From NCBI GenBank assembly GCA_965237485.1, contig CBDEFQ010000004.1, forward strand, positions 744,001-808,000: a stretch of DNA of 64,000 bases, in the 5' to 3' direction. Origin of the DNA: JAAELZ01 sp965237485 (lineage in GTDB: Bacteria > Pseudomonadota > Gammaproteobacteria > Arenicellales > Poriferihabitantaceae). Below the pieces are notes generated by a model. It saw only the letters and a program-made list of their open reading frames with translations, did no database searches and was not told the origin of the DNA. The translations under genes were made by a program, and so were the position numbers. Shown here one piece after another: positions 40,823 to 50,471 of the stretch (position 1 is the stretch's first letter; every line of letters starts with the position of its first letter).

Positions 40823-41677
40823 TTGGTGGAAATCGTGCAGGAATCTTGCAAATGTGACTCAACACTACAAACAGGCGGACAATCAGCACCCATTTGGCCT
40901 GATCCTTCGTCCACCCAATTACCATCAACCAATCAGTTGATATTGGGTAAATTGGACGACTTGCTTCAGGAGCAGATTACCTCCAATCAAGAACGGCAAG
41001 ACCAGTTAGATCATATTGATAATGATCTTCATGTTCTCACCAGTAACTTGCAGGGTTCACAGCAAGATATTCAGACAGCTATCACCAGTTTACAAACAGC
41101 TAATACATCCGAAAATGCCGATGTACTTGTTGCTATTCAGAACGCCGAAACAGCTAACTCTACTGCACTAACGACAATCAATGGCTCTATCTCCGCGTTA
41201 AATACCACCACGGCGACAACAGGTGCAAATACCGTAGCAGCTATTCAATCAGCCGAATCCAGTATAAACAATGCGCTGGCGGTAAATACGGCGGCACTGG
41301 CAACGTTACAGGCATCGAATGAGCAGGGTCTTGATGATGTCGTAACTGCCATACAGACCGCCCAAAATGCCAACACTACAGCATTTAACGCACTTCAATC
41401 TTCTGTCGTCACTGAATTGCAGAACATTTTTAACGCGGTTACTCCCATTAGTCGTAATCATATTACCAACCGACTGGCAGTACCGTACACCATTCCTACT
41501 GGAGCGCAGGCGTTCAGTATTGCTTCGGTCAACAAACAAGATTTTATCGTTAATGGGCAGACTGTACCTGGAGACTTAATTTACCAAGGTCATCCATTGG
41601 CTGATAACGACACCTATCCAACAATTAACTGTTCACCTGCTATTGGGGATGAACTAGTTATTACGGAGACTCGATAA
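40823..41677 (+). CDS. Coiled-coil virion-associated protein (probable)
   Basis: The 284-residue protein has a Cys-containing start, a long region (about 45-195) of Ser/Thr/Asn/Ala-rich heptad-like repeats (ITSLQTANTSENADVLVAIQ, AAIQSAESSINNALAVNTAA) predicting an extended trimeric coiled coil, and a C-terminal strand-rich domain (YTIPTGAQAFSIASVNKQDF). It resembles fibre or head-decoration stalks. The start is TTG 40823 or GTG 40826. It is the first late gene after the antisense unit and overlaps the beta-helix gene by one base. Confidence 0.6.
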   Translation: MVEIVQESCKCDSTLQTGGQSAPIWPDPSSTQLPSTNQLILGKLDDLLQEQITSNQERQDQLDHIDNDLHVLTSNLQGSQQDIQTAITSLQTANTSENADVLVAIQNAETANSTALTTINGSISALNTTTATTGANTVAAIQSAESSINNALAVNTAALATLQASNEQGLDDVVTAIQTAQNANTTAFNALQSSVVTELQNIFNAVTPISRNHITNRLAVPYTIPTGAQAFSIASVNKQDFIVNGQTVPGDLIYQGHPLADNDTYPTINCSPAIGDELVITETR

Positions 41678-43530
41678 TGTTAGGAGGAGGAAGACGCGAT
41701 ACAGGCAGTGGTGGTGGCACACCTCATGGTGAGTCGATTACACGCGCCCAGCTATTGAGCAAAAGAAACAGCAACTCGTTAGAAGTTGGCGTTACCTATT
41801 TAATTCCGTATAGCCGTGGCACTATTGGATCGGCTGAAATTTCTCTCGTAGCAACGGCAACGAATGAATTGGCAAAAGGTGGTTGGGCGAATGTTTCGTT
41901 TGACAATTCGGCATGGGAATGCGAGTACGATATTGACGCAAACCGAATGACGGCAATGCAGGATAATCGAGATAATGAAGTCCGAGGGCAAAACATCGTT
42001 GAGACCTTCCCTTGGGGCAATACTGCGGTTAATCGGAATACGATTAGCAATGCTGCCGTAATAAATTACACGGCAGGGAATTTTAACGATAATGTCATTG
42101 ATTCCAGAGCCAGGGTAACAATTAACTCTGGCAATTTTGAAAGGAACAACATCGGTCAGGAAGCCAATGTGGCGGTAACATCATCTGATTTTAGAAACAA
42201 TGTTATAGAAAGCGATGCAACCGTTACGGCAACAACAACAGGAGATGTAGAGCAAAACCTGTTCGGAAATGCGTGTACGGCCACCATTAGTGATTCTGCA
42301 AACTTAGACGATTCACGTATTAGAAACCAGTCTACTGTTAACTTGTCTGGAACTTCCCAAATGACCAACACGGTCACTTCGAGAGCGGTTGTTAATTTAA
42401 CTAACGCAGGTCAGTCTCTTTACAACAATATTGACCGATCAACGGTCAATATATCAGGTGGTAATTTGCAAAGCACTGTTGTTGAAAGCAATTGCACCGT
42501 CACGATTACCATTGGGGTCAACGTCGGCAATAACTTTTCAAACGATACCACGGTAAATCAGGTAGGTAGTGGGTATATCCGTTATTCACACATTGCAGGA
42601 AATGCCACCCTAACGAATGGAAACACCAATATTGAAGATGTTGATTGTTGGAATACAAGCATCAACACAACGGGATCATCTGGCGGAATAATCAATTGCC
42701 GTTTTCACAACGCTACCCTAACTGCTCGTAATGTCGTTTTACTTGATCTGCAATACCTATCGATGGAAAACGCATCATCTTTCAGCGTTGAAAATGCACA
42801 AAGAACTTATGTTAGATATACACAGCTATCTGGTGCCGCAAGACTTCTCCAGTCAGCAGGTACTCAATTGGATTGTGACCGTTTAAATATTTTTTCCAGT
42901 GGTTATGTTCAGGTTACAGCAGGCCGACTTTACGCGTCTTATTCAACAGTCATGAATAATAGCTATATCCAGCATACTTCGACTGGAACAAACCGAATTT
43001 ACAGCACTGTTGTTTCAAATAACTCAAGAGCGTTATTCAATAACACAGTTGATGGGTGTCGTATTTACTATTGCCAAATTAATTCTGGTGCCTACATGCA
43101 ACACCGTGACGCATCTGTTAATTGCTATATTTATTACTCAACATCTACTGATCAGTCTCAGTTTTACACACGTGGCAGTACCAATGCCAGAATCTACTAC
43201 TGTTCAGCAACTGGCGCGGGAATTTTGTATAGCCAAGGAAATACGACAACCCACTATATTTACTACTGTACAGCTACGGCCAGAGGATACGTTGTTGCAT
43301 TAAACAACACAGCTATCGTCAGGCTTTATGCGTTGCATGCTTCCTCAGTGGCGCAAATAAGGCTTCAAAATACCACCGTAAATTCAAATCTTTATTACTC
43401 ATCGGTAGCAGCATATTACTACGCCTATATCACGCTAACAGGCGGCACACGCTCCGCCCTGCATGGTTATGGTCGCAGGAGTTATACCGTTACTAATCCG
43501 CCTAACGGCAGCTACGTTCAAAATTTTTAG
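41677..43530 (+). CDS. Beta-helix repeat protein (tailspike- or fibre-like)
   Basis: The 617-residue protein has a Gly-rich start, a short N-terminal domain (to about 90), then a long series of short strands with Asn/Thr/Ser turns, the pattern of a right-handed beta-helix. In the last 200 residues the repeat is about 22 residues with IYYC-like cores (RIYYCQINSGAY, YIYYSTSTDQSQ, RIYYCSATGAG, YIYYCTATARG), giving stacked Tyr and Cys. No enzyme active site is recognised. Its place between terminase and portal is unusual for a fibre gene; a head fibre or decoration is possible. Confidence 0.65.
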   Translation: MLGGGRRDTGSGGGTPHGESITRAQLLSKRNSNSLEVGVTYLIPYSRGTIGSAEISLVATATNELAKGGWANVSFDNSAWECEYDIDANRMTAMQDNRDNEVRGQNIVETFPWGNTAVNRNTISNAAVINYTAGNFNDNVIDSRARVTINSGNFERNNIGQEANVAVTSSDFRNNVIESDATVTATTTGDVEQNLFGNACTATISDSANLDDSRIRNQSTVNLSGTSQMTNTVTSRAVVNLTNAGQSLYNNIDRSTVNISGGNLQSTVVESNCTVTITIGVNVGNNFSNDTTVNQVGSGYIRYSHIAGNATLTNGNTNIEDVDCWNTSINTTGSSGGIINCRFHNATLTARNVVLLDLQYLSMENASSFSVENAQRTYVRYTQLSGAARLLQSAGTQLDCDRLNIFSSGYVQVTAGRLYASYSTVMNNSYIQHTSTGTNRIYSTVVSNNSRALFNNTVDGCRIYYCQINSGAYMQHRDASVNCYIYYSTSTDQSQFYTRGSTNARIYYCSATGAGILYSQGNTTTHYIYYCTATARGYVVALNNTAIVRLYALHASSVAQIRLQNTTVNSNLYYSSVAAYYYAYITLTGGTRSALHGYGRRSYTVTNPPNGSYVQNF

Positions 43531-43541
43531 GGGTGAATTAG

Positions 43542-44345
43542 ATGTCTATTCAAGAAATTCAAAACAGACTCGATGCTTTAACGGAGATCGGTTCTATAAC
43601 ACCTGATGAGCGAATATTAGTATCTGAGTCAATTATTGATTTGTCGGTCGATGAAGATATTAGTGAAGAAGACTCACAGGCAATTGATGTACTTTTTGAA
43701 CAACTAAATGCGTTGATTGATGATGATTCAGAAATCCTACAAGCAATCAACGACGAACAGGGACTTGCATACAAAATATGGCCATTAGCGGTAGAGCCTC
43801 GACCTCCTTTTACTGACCCGTCGGGATTAGATTACAAAACTAATTTATCTAAGAGATTGCACCCTGCTATGACAATGGTTAAAGGTGAGTTGGTGAAAGT
43901 CGAGTATTTCCGTGATTATGATGGAGATGCATATAACAACAAAATCTTAAGTGTTGATATTGATTGGCAACGCTCTGAATCAGGGCGATTAGTCAAGCGA
44001 ACTGAAACTCGACAATGGGTTGTTGATTCTGAGGAAGTCGAATTTGGAAGTCACGTCAAGACCACAGAAAAACACTATACACCCCAATTAGCGGCATTAG
44101 CAGACGCACGTAGGAGAAAGAATATTGTTGATGACCTGACTTCACAGGCAGATGCTTTCGGCGTGTTGCCGTATGTTCAAACCATGTTCCGCAGTTTGGA
44201 CAACGAATTAAATGCGTATGAAAAAACAGGCGACAAAAAAATTATCGAAAAAATTAATAGTTATTCTGGTGCGTGGCTTGACACTCCAGTGCCAAACGAA
44301 CCATATACGCTAAGACAGGCAATTATTGGAGGGTTAACAATATGA
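43542..44345 (+). CDS. Late protein of unknown function
   Basis: The 267-residue protein has an acidic helical start (about 1-70, rich in Asp/Glu/Ile), then a strand-rich segment (MTMVKGELVKVEYFRDYDGD, ILSVDIDWQRSESGRLVKRT) and a C-terminal helical region. This middle resembles small phage head or fibre-assembly proteins, but no family is recognised. It lies 11 bases after the beta-helix gene and overlaps the next gene, so the three form one unit. Confidence 0.55.
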   Translation: MSIQEIQNRLDALTEIGSITPDERILVSESIIDLSVDEDISEEDSQAIDVLFEQLNALIDDDSEILQAINDEQGLAYKIWPLAVEPRPPFTDPSGLDYKTNLSKRLHPAMTMVKGELVKVEYFRDYDGDAYNNKILSVDIDWQRSESGRLVKRTETRQWVVDSEEVEFGSHVKTTEKHYTPQLAALADARRRKNIVDDLTSQADAFGVLPYVQTMFRSLDNELNAYEKTGDKKIIEKINSYSGAWLDTPVPNEPYTLRQAIIGGLTI

Positions 44346-44689
44346 AAATGATTGCCTCTCTATTTTCTGTAATTCTGTTACTGCCTGCATTCTTTCTTTC
44401 AGGGATCGCATCCTTCATATCGGGCGTAGTTGCAATCTTCAAAAGCAATAACGGCGCGCTTACAAATCTATGGATAGGTGCTGATCAAGCTTTTAATGTA
44501 GCGTTTAACGGCTCACCAGACGAAACCATATCAGCCAGAGCATGGCGATTACGAAATGATAGGCAAAATTGGGCAATGGCTAGGCTTGTCATTGATGCGC
44601 TATTTTTGCCGTGGGAGAAAAATCACTGCCAAACATCCTTTGAAAGCGAGTTACAGCGTAAACAATTACCGCATGAGTATCAAGAATGA
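44342..44689 (+). CDS. Small phage membrane protein
   Basis: The 115-residue protein has an N-terminal hydrophobic stretch (MIASLFSVILLLPAFFLSGI, extending to about 32) and a conserved-looking soluble part (LWIGADQAFNVAFNGSPDET, ARAWRLRNDRQNW, VIDALFLPWEKNHC). A GDPDETLSARAWR-like motif occurs in small phage proteins encoded near portal genes. Function unknown. Overlaps at both ends support co-translation with its neighbours. Confidence 0.6.
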   Translation: MKMIASLFSVILLLPAFFLSGIASFISGVVAIFKSNNGALTNLWIGADQAFNVAFNGSPDETISARAWRLRNDRQNWAMARLVIDALFLPWEKNHCQTSFESELQRKQLPHEYQE

Positions 44690-45945
44690 GTCCAACTGTT
44701 ACTGGGGCATGGCAATCGGACATCATAATTAATCCTGCCAATCAGCAAGTCATAGACCGACAAAGAGGTGGTGAAAATATCATCTATGCCTCAGCTTTTG
44801 GTGACACCGATTTTTCAAAAGCATTCGATCACTGCGCCTCTGGTGATTTGTCGGATGCCTATCGTACTGTTGGCGATGTACAACATATCGACAGTAAATC
44901 TAGATTTGATCAAATTCTCGTGCCGTACCGTAAAGACCGAATTTCACAAAAAATTGTTGAAGTCCCTGTTTTCGACGCTTTATCGAACTGGCGTGAAATT
45001 ACCAATAGTGACATCAAAACATTGGATGACAACCTTGCTCTATCACTACAGGTGCAGGAAGCCTCTAAAGTAGCGCGTCTGGTTGGCTATGCCGTGTTAT
45101 TACCTATCATCAAAGATGGCGAGGGAAAGATCATCCCGTTTAATCAAGAACTATCTGGTGTTATCGAGCGCAACAACAGTCTCATTATTGACAAAGTAGT
45201 CGTATTATCTGAAACGGTTACATTCGGCGAAAAAATGGAGCAGGATTTTTACAAGGACTGGTACAAATACCCCAAACAGATTCATGCTGGAAATAAACTC
45301 ATTCATCCTAGCCGATGCGCCATTATCGGCAATATTACCCACTCATTCTTTGATTCCATTATTGGCGCGGTTTCGGATTACTACGAAGCATTACGGCGTG
45401 TGCAAATTGCCGTCCGCCGCAACAGTGCCTTTGTGCTTGAATCTGACTTTGACAAGGTTAAGAAATTTATTCAGGCCGCTTACCAAGCATCTGGTCGGAT
45501 AATTGATTTAAATGCAATTACTCAGGAACGCGCTCAATCACTTTTTAAAAATTTAAACGATGTCAACGTCGCTGTCATTAATGCAGGTGAGAAAGTACAC
45601 AACTTTCAGGCAAGCAATATTGGTGACCTTACCAAGCACGTAGAACAAAATATGAGGATTTTGTCTGGAAATGCAGACATTCCCTATTCCCGTGTGTTTG
45701 GTAAAAGCGATGGTGGTTTAGGTGGCAATAGTCAGATTGACTTTGAAAACTATTCACAAGCGTTAGATGGCTACAAAGCATCCGATGTAGAACCTGGTCT
45801 TAATGTCTTAGATCGGATCATCGGGCGCGTGACTGGAATTGATTTTACGCGATCACAATGGAAATGGAAGCCAACCAGAGCCGAAGAAATACGCCTTCGC
45901 CTTGCGGGAAAAGCGACAACACAGGAGATTGCGGTCAGTGCTTAA
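44686..45945 (+). CDS. Portal protein (DUF1073 type)
   Basis: The 419-residue protein resembles DUF1073 portal proteins: an anti-parallel middle around FDALSNWREITNSDIKTLDD, a clip/wing region (RCAIIGNITHSFFDSIIGAV, YYEALRRVQIAVRRNSAF) and the motif RVFGKSDGGLGGNSQIDFENYS, which corresponds to the conserved gly-rich segment in this family. It forms the ring through which DNA enters the head. The position after terminase and before the head protein fits. Its end overlaps the next start. Confidence 0.85.
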   Translation: MSPTVTGAWQSDIIINPANQQVIDRQRGGENIIYASAFGDTDFSKAFDHCASGDLSDAYRTVGDVQHIDSKSRFDQILVPYRKDRISQKIVEVPVFDALSNWREITNSDIKTLDDNLALSLQVQEASKVARLVGYAVLLPIIKDGEGKIIPFNQELSGVIERNNSLIIDKVVVLSETVTFGEKMEQDFYKDWYKYPKQIHAGNKLIHPSRCAIIGNITHSFFDSIIGAVSDYYEALRRVQIAVRRNSAFVLESDFDKVKKFIQAAYQASGRIIDLNAITQERAQSLFKNLNDVNVAVINAGEKVHNFQASNIGDLTKHVEQNMRILSGNADIPYSRVFGKSDGGLGGNSQIDFENYSQALDGYKASDVEPGLNVLDRIIGRVTGIDFTRSQWKWKPTRAEEIRLRLAGKATTQEIAVSA

Positions 45946-47764
45946 GTGGGAAAAACAGGCTAAACGTGTTGCTGATTTTGCAAATGCTATCCTTGATAAA
46001 TATAAGGATGATATTGCCAATCATGCCAATAATAACGCTGAGTCGCCTTTCAAAATACCGAAAAAGGATATCGATGCACTGAAAGCCGAGATTGATGAAG
46101 CCAATGAAGTCATTCGACAATCTGCTATCGACACCAGCAAAGGGGATAAAAGCACAGGGACGAAAAAGGATAAAAAGAAGTTCGACAAAATAACCAAATT
46201 CTTTATTCTGAAAAACTTAACCGATGGTGTGAACCGTATTCACGGCGCAGCGGTTGCCAGACAGATAATGGACGATGATCGTGATGAGGCGGTTGATGCC
46301 GCTTTTGATCGCAGTAAAGCATTCATATCCAGTGTGGCAGATGCCGAAGCAGGATCGTCCTATACGTTATTTCACCAGTCCATTGCGGTAGAAAGTGGGT
46401 TTAGATATTTTGTTTATTACACCTCATTGGATGATGTGGTTCGGGATAAACACAACAAGCGTCATGGTAAGGCATTCAAATATGGTGCCGAACGGGTTGT
46501 TGATGATGTGCCTGGTCTCGCTAATCATTGCCGTTGCTTCGCAATCGAAATTACCGATGAAGAAGCCAAAGACTACACCTTTTTCTACCCAGAGGATGCG
46601 CCCGTTTCAGCGACTTCTGGAGAAAGAGGGAGTCAATCAATACCATCTGATCCTATGAACAAAAAATTCACTATTTTCACCAAAGATGGCGAAGTCACCA
46701 TTGATGTTGTCGGCTATATCGACGACTGGGATGGTAATGACTTTAGATCATTTCAAGAAAAAATCGAATCCTATATCGAAAATGATGACGACAAGGTCGT
46801 TTTGAATATCACGTCACGTGGTGGATATGCAGATGACTCACTCAAGGCATACGATTTACTCAAATCTATTCCTAACCATGTGACCGCCAATGTATATGGT
46901 TACGCAGGGAGCGGTGCCACACAATTTACTAGCGCAGCGGATCACGCCACCATTGGTGAAAACGATTCGTTTCTTATTCATAACGCGCGTGGATGCCCGT
47001 GTGGAACTAAAGAAGATTTGGCTGACTACATTGATCAATTGAGCGAAGTCGATCAACAGCAAATCGAAAACTATAAAGAGAAAACAGGAAAATCGGAACA
47101 AGAGATTATCGATTTAATGATAAGAGACGAACCGATCACTGCACAGGAAGCACTCGATTTTGGTTTGGTTGATGAAATTCGACCAGACTCCAAGCGGTCA
47201 AAAGCAGCGCGTGGTGAACCCGTTGCTAAGGCTAATTTTAAAGCGCTTGCTCAAGCGCGTAATTCAACCAAAGGTGACGATATGAAAACCCGCGAGCAGC
47301 TTGAGCAGGAACTGACTCAGGCAAATGATGAAATAAAAGTTTTGACAAAAGACCTTAAAACCGAAAAGGCAAAAACCGAAGTTGCGGTTGATGCTGCCAC
47401 ATCTAACGACATTTCAGATGAAGTGCGCGAGAGCATTTACACACAAGCGCGTAAAGACCTTGAAGCAGAAAGCAAAGCATTTGCCGAAGCCAAACAGGAG
47501 GTGGAGGACGCGGGTTTTGAAGCACAAGGCGATACCGTCAGTGATATCTACACCGCATCCATCAAATCAACTGGTAAAGAATTGAGTGGTGATTACGACG
47601 AAGGTCAACTCAAAGAAATATTTTCGATTGTTGCTGCCACCAATAAACGGAAAAAAATCGATCATGAGAATAGCGAGGATATCGTTGCACTGGGTGGCGA
47701 TGTTGACTCAGATGACTTCCAGCCTGGCTCACGATCTGAACGAATTAACTCACGAGGTAATTAA
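45938..47764 (+). CDS. Fused minor head protein, ClpP-type prohead protease and scaffold
   Basis: From GTG 45938, overlapping the portal end, a 608-residue protein is encoded. Residues about 1-215 resemble the Mu F/SPP1 gp7 minor head domain (DVVRDKHNKRHGKAF, VPGLANHCRCF). Residues about 240-430 are a ClpP/S14 protease with the Ser in GYAGSGAT and the His in FLIHNARG. Residues about 450-608 are a charged coiled coil like a scaffold. An internal ATG at 47282 with AAGGTGA five bases before it could give a separate scaffold, as in lambda C/Nu3. The fusion of all three is unusual. Confidence 0.82.
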   Translation: MLKWEKQAKRVADFANAILDKYKDDIANHANNNAESPFKIPKKDIDALKAEIDEANEVIRQSAIDTSKGDKSTGTKKDKKKFDKITKFFILKNLTDGVNRIHGAAVARQIMDDDRDEAVDAAFDRSKAFISSVADAEAGSSYTLFHQSIAVESGFRYFVYYTSLDDVVRDKHNKRHGKAFKYGAERVVDDVPGLANHCRCFAIEITDEEAKDYTFFYPEDAPVSATSGERGSQSIPSDPMNKKFTIFTKDGEVTIDVVGYIDDWDGNDFRSFQEKIESYIENDDDKVVLNITSRGGYADDSLKAYDLLKSIPNHVTANVYGYAGSGATQFTSAADHATIGENDSFLIHNARGCPCGTKEDLADYIDQLSEVDQQQIENYKEKTGKSEQEIIDLMIRDEPITAQEALDFGLVDEIRPDSKRSKAARGEPVAKANFKALAQARNSTKGDDMKTREQLEQELTQANDEIKVLTKDLKTEKAKTEVAVDAATSNDISDEVRESIYTQARKDLEAESKAFAEAKQEVEDAGFEAQGDTVSDIYTASIKSTGKELSGDYDEGQLKEIFSIVAATNKRKKIDHENSEDIVALGGDVDSDDFQPGSRSERINSRGN

Positions 47765-47766
47765 TC

Positions 47767-48441
47767 ATGGCAAATCAAACCACACCAATTGGTATGGGAC
47801 GCACCGCTGCAAACCGTGTTGACGGTCACCAGCTTGGTTTATCTCGTACCGGGAATTTTAACGCAATATCAGCAACTGCTTACGGATCACAAGTCCCTAT
47901 CGGCAGACTGGTCGTGTTTTCCCCTTTTCATAATGAACAGATTGATGCAGGACAACATAACCCTTCTCGTACTGTCGCATTACCCGATAAAACGGGTGAC
48001 TTGATTATCAATCCACTTACTGGGAACTTGCTAAAAAATGAAGCACCGTTACTAGCAAAGTTTAAGGTTAACGGTAAATACATGGTGGCAGGTATCGTTA
48101 TTGAAGGCGACGCTTGCGACCAAGATCGTTGTCGTAAGAAACCTCAACCTTGGCCAATCGGTGACCATGACGAACTAATCGAACTCAATCATACCCAAAT
48201 GGGTCGTGCGCTAACTTACTTAACGCATGGTTATGCCCGAGTTCGCATTGGGGAAGACCTGCGAGAAGGCGACAAATTAGCCTTTACTGATGAAACCGAC
48301 AATATTGATCCAATGGTCGGCGTACAGGCTTTAGGCTGTATCGTCAAAGCAGGCAGTGGCGTTCAAGACTTACCAAACACCTGGACAGTTGTCACAGGCG
48401 GTAAAGCTGGAACATCGGCAGAAATCTTTGTAGGAGCGTAA
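47767..48441 (+). CDS. Head decoration or structural protein
   Basis: The 224-residue protein is strand-rich (YGSQVPIGRLVVFSPFHNEQ, LLAKFKVNGKYMVAGIVIEG) with a central Cys pair (CDQDRC). It lies between the protease/scaffold and probable major capsid genes, the usual place of a decoration protein. I do not recognise the family. It starts two bases after the fused gene. Confidence 0.65.
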   Translation: MANQTTPIGMGRTAANRVDGHQLGLSRTGNFNAISATAYGSQVPIGRLVVFSPFHNEQIDAGQHNPSRTVALPDKTGDLIINPLTGNLLKNEAPLLAKFKVNGKYMVAGIVIEGDACDQDRCRKKPQPWPIGDHDELIELNHTQMGRALTYLTHGYARVRIGEDLREGDKLAFTDETDNIDPMVGVQALGCIVKAGSGVQDLPNTWTVVTGGKAGTSAEIFVGA

Positions 48442-48443
48442 CT

Positions 48444-49472
48444 ATGTCTTTTAAATTTAAAAACGTTGCGGCTCTGGTCGCACAAATGAATTCAACACAG
48501 CGTCAAAGTGTCGCTCGTAAGGCCTTTGATGATGGTCTGACACTTGCTACTGTGTGGAAAATGTTATCAAGTTTCGATGTGTTATCTGTTGAAACCGATT
48601 ATTACCGCATCAAACCCCGTGAAGAAGAAATCATCACGGCAACACCTGAGATTGCAAGTTGTGGTCAAGATATACCCGTTGTTGGTGGTACTTATAATGA
48701 TCGTGATATTCCTTTCACTCCGACACGTCGACGACTCGCTATCCAGCTTTGTAAAGATAAGTGTGGGCCTCAGACTTTTCGCGATAAATTCGTAAAAGCG
48801 GAAAAAGAAGCTGGTGCAGGTTTTGGTAAATTACTAGAACAAATGTTCTGGGCTGGCGATGGTGTTCACGGTGTGGGTATCACTCGAACCTTAGGGACTG
48901 AGTTCCGTAATGTTTCGGGAACGTCTTATGAAAATCTCCATCAAAAAAATGCAGTTGAAGTTTCTAACTTTTTCAGCATGATTTCTTGGGGTATGACTGA
49001 TCCAGTATTTTACCTTGGGCCTATCACGGCTGAGTTATTAGGATGGCGTGAACAATCTGCGGAAAAATGCTCTGAGGTTTGGGAATGTATTATTGCCACA
49101 CTAAGCCGAAGATTGGGCGAGTCTGCTGCCAAAACACAGTTACGATTCAAATACGCCCCCTCTTTTGACAATGTAACAGGCATTGATTCCAATGCGCCGA
49201 CTGCTGCTAAATCAATGCTGATGGTTCTAGATCGTGATTACGTCAAAATGGGTGTATCACCACAAGAAGAGTTGGGCGTTGCGATTAACAATGGACATGA
49301 CTTTGGTGAAGTGATCAGAGAGATGTATTTGGCAGGTGTACAAATTCACAAATATGGCTCTGCCCAGTTTGCGTTTGACTTTGTACCGCATGCCGATGTC
49401 TTGTCACGAGAAGGCGGCCGCTACGGTGACCGTGGACTACCCGCATTAACCGTACCTACTCCAAACGTTTAA
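48444..49472 (+). CDS. Major capsid protein (by position)
   Basis: The 342-residue protein lies between the decoration and head-completion genes, where the major head protein is expected, and has a capsid-like size and mixed composition (RRRLAIQLCKDKCGPQTFRD, QMFWAGDGVHGVG, NNGHDFGEVIREMYLAGVQI). No named family motif is certain. It starts three bases after the previous stop. The N-terminal arm (about 1-40) is charged. Alternative: another head structural protein. Confidence 0.68.
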   Translation: MSFKFKNVAALVAQMNSTQRQSVARKAFDDGLTLATVWKMLSSFDVLSVETDYYRIKPREEEIITATPEIASCGQDIPVVGGTYNDRDIPFTPTRRRLAIQLCKDKCGPQTFRDKFVKAEKEAGAGFGKLLEQMFWAGDGVHGVGITRTLGTEFRNVSGTSYENLHQKNAVEVSNFFSMISWGMTDPVFYLGPITAELLGWREQSAEKCSEVWECIIATLSRRLGESAAKTQLRFKYAPSFDNVTGIDSNAPTAAKSMLMVLDRDYVKMGVSPQEELGVAINNGHDFGEVIREMYLAGVQIHKYGSAQFAFDFVPHADVLSREGGRYGDRGLPALTVPTPNV

Positions 49473-49476
49473 TGCC

Positions 49477-49995
49477 GTGGATACTGCCGATGTAGTCGAG
49501 TTATTTAAAGGGAACTTGCTGTATGCAATGTTCCCTAATCTCGATACAGAGGCAGGACAAGCCGTCCTTACTGCCGTTACTGATTATGTAATGACGTGTT
49601 TGGGTGGTTATGACATTCTTAAACGATGCCCCAAGCTGTTTGAATGCTATGTGATCCACATGATTGCGTGGATTATCGCGACTTGGGGATTTTCAATTAC
49701 TCAGGCTACCGAAACCGAGGGAGAGACGGACGGCTCAACGTTCATAATTCCGCCCGTCGTACAAGGTGCGATAACCTATTTAAAGAAAACTACCGTGGGG
49801 CGTGAATCTTGCGAATGGTCGGAAGTAACCAAGTGTCGTAACTGTAATGACAGTGTATTAGCTCAACTCAAATCAAAATGGCAAGAAGCACAACGTATCT
49901 GCGAGGAAGCGTCCAGCCCATTATTTATGGGTGGTGGTTCAAACTGGCCTGATTGCAACCCTACTGGATGTTGTGGTGCCGATCACTCACTATGA
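49477..49995 (+). CDS. Head-completion / adaptor protein (probable)
   Basis: The 172-residue protein (GTG start) has a helical N-terminal half with ECYVIHMIAWIIATWGFSIT and a Cys-rich end (CRNCND, GCCGADHSL). Its size and place directly after the capsid gene match head-tail adaptor proteins. The family is not recognised. The stop overlaps the ATG of the next gene. Confidence 0.55.
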   Translation: MDTADVVELFKGNLLYAMFPNLDTEAGQAVLTAVTDYVMTCLGGYDILKRCPKLFECYVIHMIAWIIATWGFSITQATETEGETDGSTFIIPPVVQGAITYLKKTTVGRESCEWSEVTKCRNCNDSVLAQLKSKWQEAQRICEEASSPLFMGGGSNWPDCNPTGCCGADHSL

Positions 49996-50471
49996 AGCGC
50001 ACCAAGGATAAGGGAATAAAAAATATGTTCGTCGCTTTGAAAGCGGCACAAGGGAAAGAAATTCAAGTTGGTATTTTTGATGATGCGATTGCAAAACGAT
50101 CTTATATACCAAAGTCAGAAGCCAATAAATTAGGCTATCGATATCGCATACATGATCAAGGCTTAGGCAATAACCCAAAACGGGAAACATTAAACCCTGC
50201 TGTCGATGATGCGATATCCAAAGACCCTGTTGTGAATCGATTTTTGTCGTTGAATCTGGATAAATCGCTATCTATACAGAGACGGCATTATAACCGCGCA
50301 TCTTTGCGAGTTGTTGCCGCCATCAAGAAAGAAATAACCGATCTGAAACAGCCTAAAAAACTAGAAACGACAATCCGTTCTGCACAACGTAAATACGGAG
50401 GGAGTCGGCGAACCAATGCATTAATTCAATCTGGCGAAATGAGAAACGCGGTAACTTTTAGGTATATCTGA
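49992..50471 (+). CDS. HK97 gp10-like tail completion protein
   Basis: The ATG at 49992 overlaps the previous stop (ATGA) and gives a 159-residue basic protein. Features of gp10-like neck proteins are seen: KGKEIQVGIFDD-like start (GKEIQVGIFDDAIAKRSY), GYRYRIHDQGLGN, and the final TNALIQSGEMRNAVTFRYI. It would complete or connect the tail to the head. Confidence rests on the C-terminal motif and position. Confidence 0.65.
   Translation: MKRTKDKGIKNMFVALKAAQGKEIQVGIFDDAIAKRSYIPKSEANKLGYRYRIHDQGLGNNPKRETLNPAVDDAISKDPVVNRFLSLNLDKSLSIQRRHYNRASLRVVAAIKKEITDLKQPKKLETTIRSAQRKYGGSRRTNALIQSGEMRNAVTFRYI

Noticed and set aside
42994..43303. Shifted frame inside the beta-helix gene
   Set aside because: It exists because the gene is repetitive; the main frame has the regular protein repeat.
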